Assembly: GCA_020435205.1 (NCBI GenBank)
Contig: JAGQZY010000006.1
Span: 1 to 58,085 of the forward strand
From: Bdellovibrionales bacterium
GTDB lineage: Bacteria > Bdellovibrionota > Bdellovibrionia > Bdellovibrionales > JAGQZY01
Length of the DNA stretch: 58,085 bases
Direction: 5' to 3'
The notes beneath the pieces are model-generated. The model worked only from the letters and a program-made list of their open reading frames with translations, was not told the origin of the DNA and made no database searches. The position numbers were made by a program, and so were the translations under genes. Numbering within the stretch: the stretch's first letter is position 1; every line of letters begins with the position of its first letter. Of this stretch, positions 55,292 through 58,085 are shown piece after piece.

Positions 55292-56655
55292 CTTTCTAAT
55301 TCGATGCCAAAGTTCTTGATCTTGCGATGAAGATAAGAGCGCTCCAGGCCAATGGCTTCTGCCGTTTTAGAAATATTACCGTTATGCTCGTTAATTTTGC
55401 GAACAATGTATTCTTTTTCGAATTGGGCACGGGCTTCCCGAAAGCTACCAATCTCGGTGAAGGCACCACCGCCTTCGCCTTGATTAAGGCCAGCAAAGGT
55501 CAAATCATGGACGTCCACCACTTCTTCTGGAGTGAGAATGTAAATCCGCTCAACAAAGTTTTTGATTTCACGGACATTTCCGGGCCAGTCGTGCTTTACT
55601 AATTCTTTAAGAGCCTTGGCTGAAAATTTCTTCTCTGGATAGCCCCCACTCAGGCAAGACTTCTCGCTGAAATGGAAAATCAATGGCTCAATATCCTCCC
55701 TGCGGTCTTTAAGAGGAGGAATTTCAAAAGGAACCACATGGAGACGGTAATAAAGATCTTCACGAAACAGGCCTCTTTCAACGAGAGACTTTAAATCCTT
55801 GGTCGTGGCTGCAATGACCCGCACATCCAAGTCCACTTGCTTAGTTCCGCCGACCCTTTGAATCTTTTGGTCCTCAAGATATTTTAAAAGCTTGGCTTGC
55901 ACAGCCATCGGAAGGTGGTCCACATCATCTAAAAATAATGTACCACCATCAGCAAAATCAAAGCTCCCTTTGCGCTCATCCGTACTACCAATCACACTCC
56001 CCTTCTCGTAACCAAAGAGCTCACCTTCAATAAGGTCTTCCGTCATATGGGCGCATTTAAAATCGACAAAAGATTGGCCAGCGCGCTGGCTGAGGTAATG
56101 AATATTTACGGCGACAAGCTCTTTACCAACCCCGGGCTCCCCTTGCACAAGGACCCAAGAGTTTGTTGGCGCAACTTTGGCGATCAGTTCCTTGACCTTT
56201 TTAGCACTGGCCGAATTACCCACAATGGCTATATTTTGGCGAAGTTTATTGAGGAGACTGCGCTTCTCGACACGGATTTTTTGTAAATCGAGAACATTTT
56301 TCAAGAGAATAATCACTTTATCCATCGACACTGGTTTTTCGACAAAGTCCCAAGCACCAAGCTTAGTCGCTTCCACAGCAGTTTCAATGGTCCCATGGCC
56401 TGACATCATGATGATCTCGGGGCGATCGGGCCACGAGGCCACTTCACGCATCAAATCCATTCCGTCTTTATCCCCCGGCATCCAAATATCAAGTAGGACG
56501 ACATCAGGCTTAAAATTTTGGATTTTCTGCAAACCCACTTCTGCGTTTTCCGCAGAGTCTACAATAAAGCCCTCATCTGCTAACGAAGCGGAAAGAACCT
56601 CGCGAATGGGGCGTTCATCGTCAATAACCAAAATTCTTTCTTTTTTAAATTCCAC
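55288..56655 (-). CDS. NtrC/NtrX-family response regulator with degenerate sigma54-contact motif
   Basis: A 455-residue regulator with a receiver domain (1-120, phosphorylatable Asp56 in LLDIWMP and Lys107), an AAA+ domain (about 142-375) with Walker A GEPGVGKE at 172-179, and a Fis-type helix-turn-helix at the C-terminus (ISKTAEAIGLERSYLHRKI). The family loop GAFTGA is replaced by GSVIGS at 219-224, and Walker B reads LFLDD where LFLDE is usual (Asp244). These changes suggest it does not remodel sigma54 polymerase in the classical way. GTG start with AGGAG eight bases upstream. Follows the kinase gene by 27 bases. Closest class by overall look is NtrX. Confidence 0.9.
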   Translation of the reverse strand: MEFKKERILVIDDERPIREVLSASLADEGFIVDSAENAEVGLQKIQNFKPDVVLLDIWMPGDKDGMDLMREVASWPDRPEIIMMSGHGTIETAVEATKLGAWDFVEKPVSMDKVIILLKNVLDLQKIRVEKRSLLNKLRQNIAIVGNSASAKKVKELIAKVAPTNSWVLVQGEPGVGKELVAVNIHYLSQRAGQSFVDFKCAHMTEDLIEGELFGYEKGSVIGSTDERKGSFDFADGGTLFLDDVDHLPMAVQAKLLKYLEDQKIQRVGGTKQVDLDVRVIAATTKDLKSLVERGLFREDLYYRLHVVPFEIPPLKDRREDIEPLIFHFSEKSCLSGGYPEKKFSAKALKELVKHDWPGNVREIKNFVERIYILTPEEVVDVHDLTFAGLNQGEGGGAFTEIGSFREARAQFEKEYIVRKINEHNGNISKTAEAIGLERSYLHRKIKNFGIELES

Positions 56656-56682
56656 GATAATGGCTCCTAAAACCTCGCTAGA

Positions 56683-58085
56683 TTACTCCGTTGTGTAAGG
56701 AAGCTCAATCTGTACCTGTAATCCCTGGGGTTGGTTGGCGGCGAGTCGAACATAGCCGTTGTGATCTTCGATGATTTTTTTAACGATGGTCAACCCTAAT
56801 CCCGATCCTCCGGGGTGCTTGGAGTAGTAGGGCTCGAACATGCGCTCCATCTCCTCCTCGCTGACCTCCCGTCCATTATCTATGATGGTGAGAGTCACAA
56901 CACCCCGCTCTGGGTCCAAAAGGGTCTCGATGCGAATTTCGGGGGATTGATTGCCAGAACTCGCATTGACAGCATTCTCCACCAAATTAAAAACAGCCCT
57001 CTTAATTTGCTCTAGATCAAAATAAAAGGCTTTGATTTGATTATCAAACTGGCCACTAAAGCGGATTTGCCTATGCGCTTGCTCGTAGAGAAATAAAACT
57101 TTCTCGGCCATATCGTTGAGGTTTGAAAGTCTCGGGCGAGTTTCTGGCATACGAGCAAATTGGCTAAACTCATTAATTAAATATTTAAGAGAATCTGTTT
57201 GCTCAATAATCATGTTGGTGCAGGCAGTGAACGCCGGGTCGGTGATGTCGTTGGAAAACTTTTTCTGCAATCGCTGTGCGGATAATTTAATAGGTGTCAG
57301 TGGGTTTTTGACCTCGTGGGCGATTCTTCGTGCAACCTCTTTCCAGGCGGCCGCTCTTTGCGCTTGAAAAACGTCAGAGAGATCATCAAAGGCCACCACT
57401 CGCCCCAGATCTTCTCCATTCTCACCAGCAAGAGTTGACACCTTAAGCATAGAAGGCACACTGGACTGACCACGATCCAACAATATCTGCTTCTCAACAG
57501 TATTCAGTCGGTGGGTACGCATTTTTAAAACCATTTGTCGATAAAGCCGAAAGTATTTTTCATCCAATACCTCGTCTACGCTTTTATTAATATACTCCAA
57601 AGGATTGATACTCAAAATTTTGGCGGCCTTATCATTGATCATAGTGATGCGATCTTGGGCGTCCAAAGAAATCACCCCCGTGTTCACATTGGAAAGCACC
57701 ACGTGCATATAACGTCGTCTTTGATCAAGCTCTTTCAACGTGACCTTAAGGCTATCATTAGCCTCCATGGTTTCTTTGCGCGAGCGATCCAAAGCCTCCA
57801 CCATGGAATTAAAGTTTGTCGCCAACCGCTTAACCTCTGTTTCTCCAGAATCAATTTCCACCCGTTGATAATTTCCCTCAGCCACTTTTTGTGTCGCTTT
57901 CCCTAAAGTTTCCAAGGCCGATGACAAGTGTTTTGCCATATAAAGACCAAACCAAGCCGAACAAAAGAGAATCATCAGAGTCATGAGAATAAGAACAATC
58001 ACGTAAATGGATTTGAGTGGATATTGAAGGGCGTTGGATCCCTTCATCTCCTCATAAGCCAACGAAACATCATTCATTTTTGAAA
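56683..58085 (-). CDS. NtrY-like sensor histidine kinase (partial, 5' end outside window)
   Basis: The visible part has a membrane segment (near 57940-58000), HAMP (around LSSALETLGKATQKVAEGNY), a PAS domain (VLSNVNTGVISLDAQDRI), then HisKA with the phosphorylated His at 57316-57318 in ARRIAHEVKNPLTPIKLSAQ and an HATPase domain with N box LVENAVNAS and G2 box GGSGLGL. The first ATG at 58077 is unlikely to be the true start, as the frame stays open to the edge and NtrY proteins have more membrane and periplasmic sequence. The G1 box reads IDNGREV where DNGxG is expected. It would phosphorylate the adjacent regulator. Confidence 0.92.
   Translation of the reverse strand, partial: SKMNDVSLAYEEMKGSNALQYPLKSIYVIVLILMTLMILFCSAWFGLYMAKHLSSALETLGKATQKVAEGNYQRVEIDSGETEVKRLATNFNSMVEALDRSRKETMEANDSLKVTLKELDQRRRYMHVVLSNVNTGVISLDAQDRITMINDKAAKILSINPLEYINKSVDEVLDEKYFRLYRQMVLKMRTHRLNTVEKQILLDRGQSSVPSMLKVSTLAGENGEDLGRVVAFDDLSDVFQAQRAAAWKEVARRIAHEVKNPLTPIKLSAQRLQKKFSNDITDPAFTACTNMIIEQTDSLKYLINEFSQFARMPETRPRLSNLNDMAEKVLFLYEQAHRQIRFSGQFDNQIKAFYFDLEQIKRAVFNLVENAVNASSGNQSPEIRIETLLDPERGVVTLTIIDNGREVSEEEMERMFEPYYSKHPGGSGLGLTIVKKIIEDHNGYVRLAANQPQGLQVQIELPYTTE

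Noticed and set aside
1-58085. CRISPR arrays, insertion sequences, phage genes, integrase or att sites
   Set aside because: No regularly spaced repeats, transposase or integrase-like proteins, or paired inverted repeats flanking direct repeats were seen.

Overview
The window reads as chromosomal DNA of a Gram-negative bacterium, most likely a member of the Bdellovibrionota or a related former deltaproteobacterial lineage. The grounds are inference from content, not a database match. Outer-membrane features are present: lipoproteins, a predicted barrel and an L,D-transpeptidase. There is a TIGR03545/TIGR03546-type gene pair, a zinc-type S14, and lipoproteins with Bdellovibrio-like lipoboxes such as FQNC. 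Start codons are mixed, with many GTG and TTG, and most genes carry clear GGAG-type ribosome binding sites. I see no insertion sequence, prophage, CRISPR array or rRNA gene.

Region 1 (1-7147) is a surface-polysaccharide block. A tight minus-strand operon holds a WecA/MraY-like lipid-linked sugar transferase, a MetF-type reductase, a GDP-mannose pyrophosphorylase/isomerase and a glycosyltransferase cut by the window edge. An exported putative barrel protein and a DegT-type sugar aminotransferase lie beside it. Region 2 (7289-19184) is accessory: the TIGR03546/TIGR03545 pair, two lipoproteins, a repeat-rich regulator with winged-helix-like domains, a four-gene operon of pseudopilin-like proteins ending in an exported protein with EF-hand-like loops, and a TlpA-type thioredoxin.

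Region 3 (19296-46381) is the translation and transcription core, all on the minus strand. Transcription runs from high to low coordinates: rplK-rplA-rplJ-rplL-rpoB-rpoC-rpsL-rpsG-fusA, then the S10, spc and alpha clusters ending in rpoA-rplQ and a strong terminator. rplX (L24) and rpsD (S4) are missing from their usual places, and infA and map are not present around adk/rpmJ. Putative control elements include an L10-type leader before rplJ, a hairpin between rplL and rpoB, an intrinsic terminator between rpsG and fusA, and promoter-like sequences before rpsL, rpsJ and rplK.

Region 4 (46470-51288) holds an FkbM-type methyltransferase and an oppositely oriented glycosyltransferase wedged between nusG and rplK. 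Upstream of these are nusG, secE, tRNA-Trp, tuf and four tRNA genes (Thr-GGU, Gly, Tyr, Thr-UGU), in the same order as the Escherichia coli thrU-tyrU-glyT-thrT-tufB cluster. Region 5 (51354-58085) has an RlmB/TrmH-type rRNA methyltransferase, proS, an L,D-transpeptidase, coaD, and an NtrX/NtrY-like two-component pair whose regulator has a degenerate sigma54-contact loop and whose kinase runs off the window.

No intergenic stretch longer than 300 bases lacks a gene. The strongest candidates for something undescribed are the pseudopilin/calcium-loop operon with its sigma28-like promoter, the polysaccharide genes inside the nusG-rplK junction, the absence of rplX, and the aberrant NtrX-like regulator.
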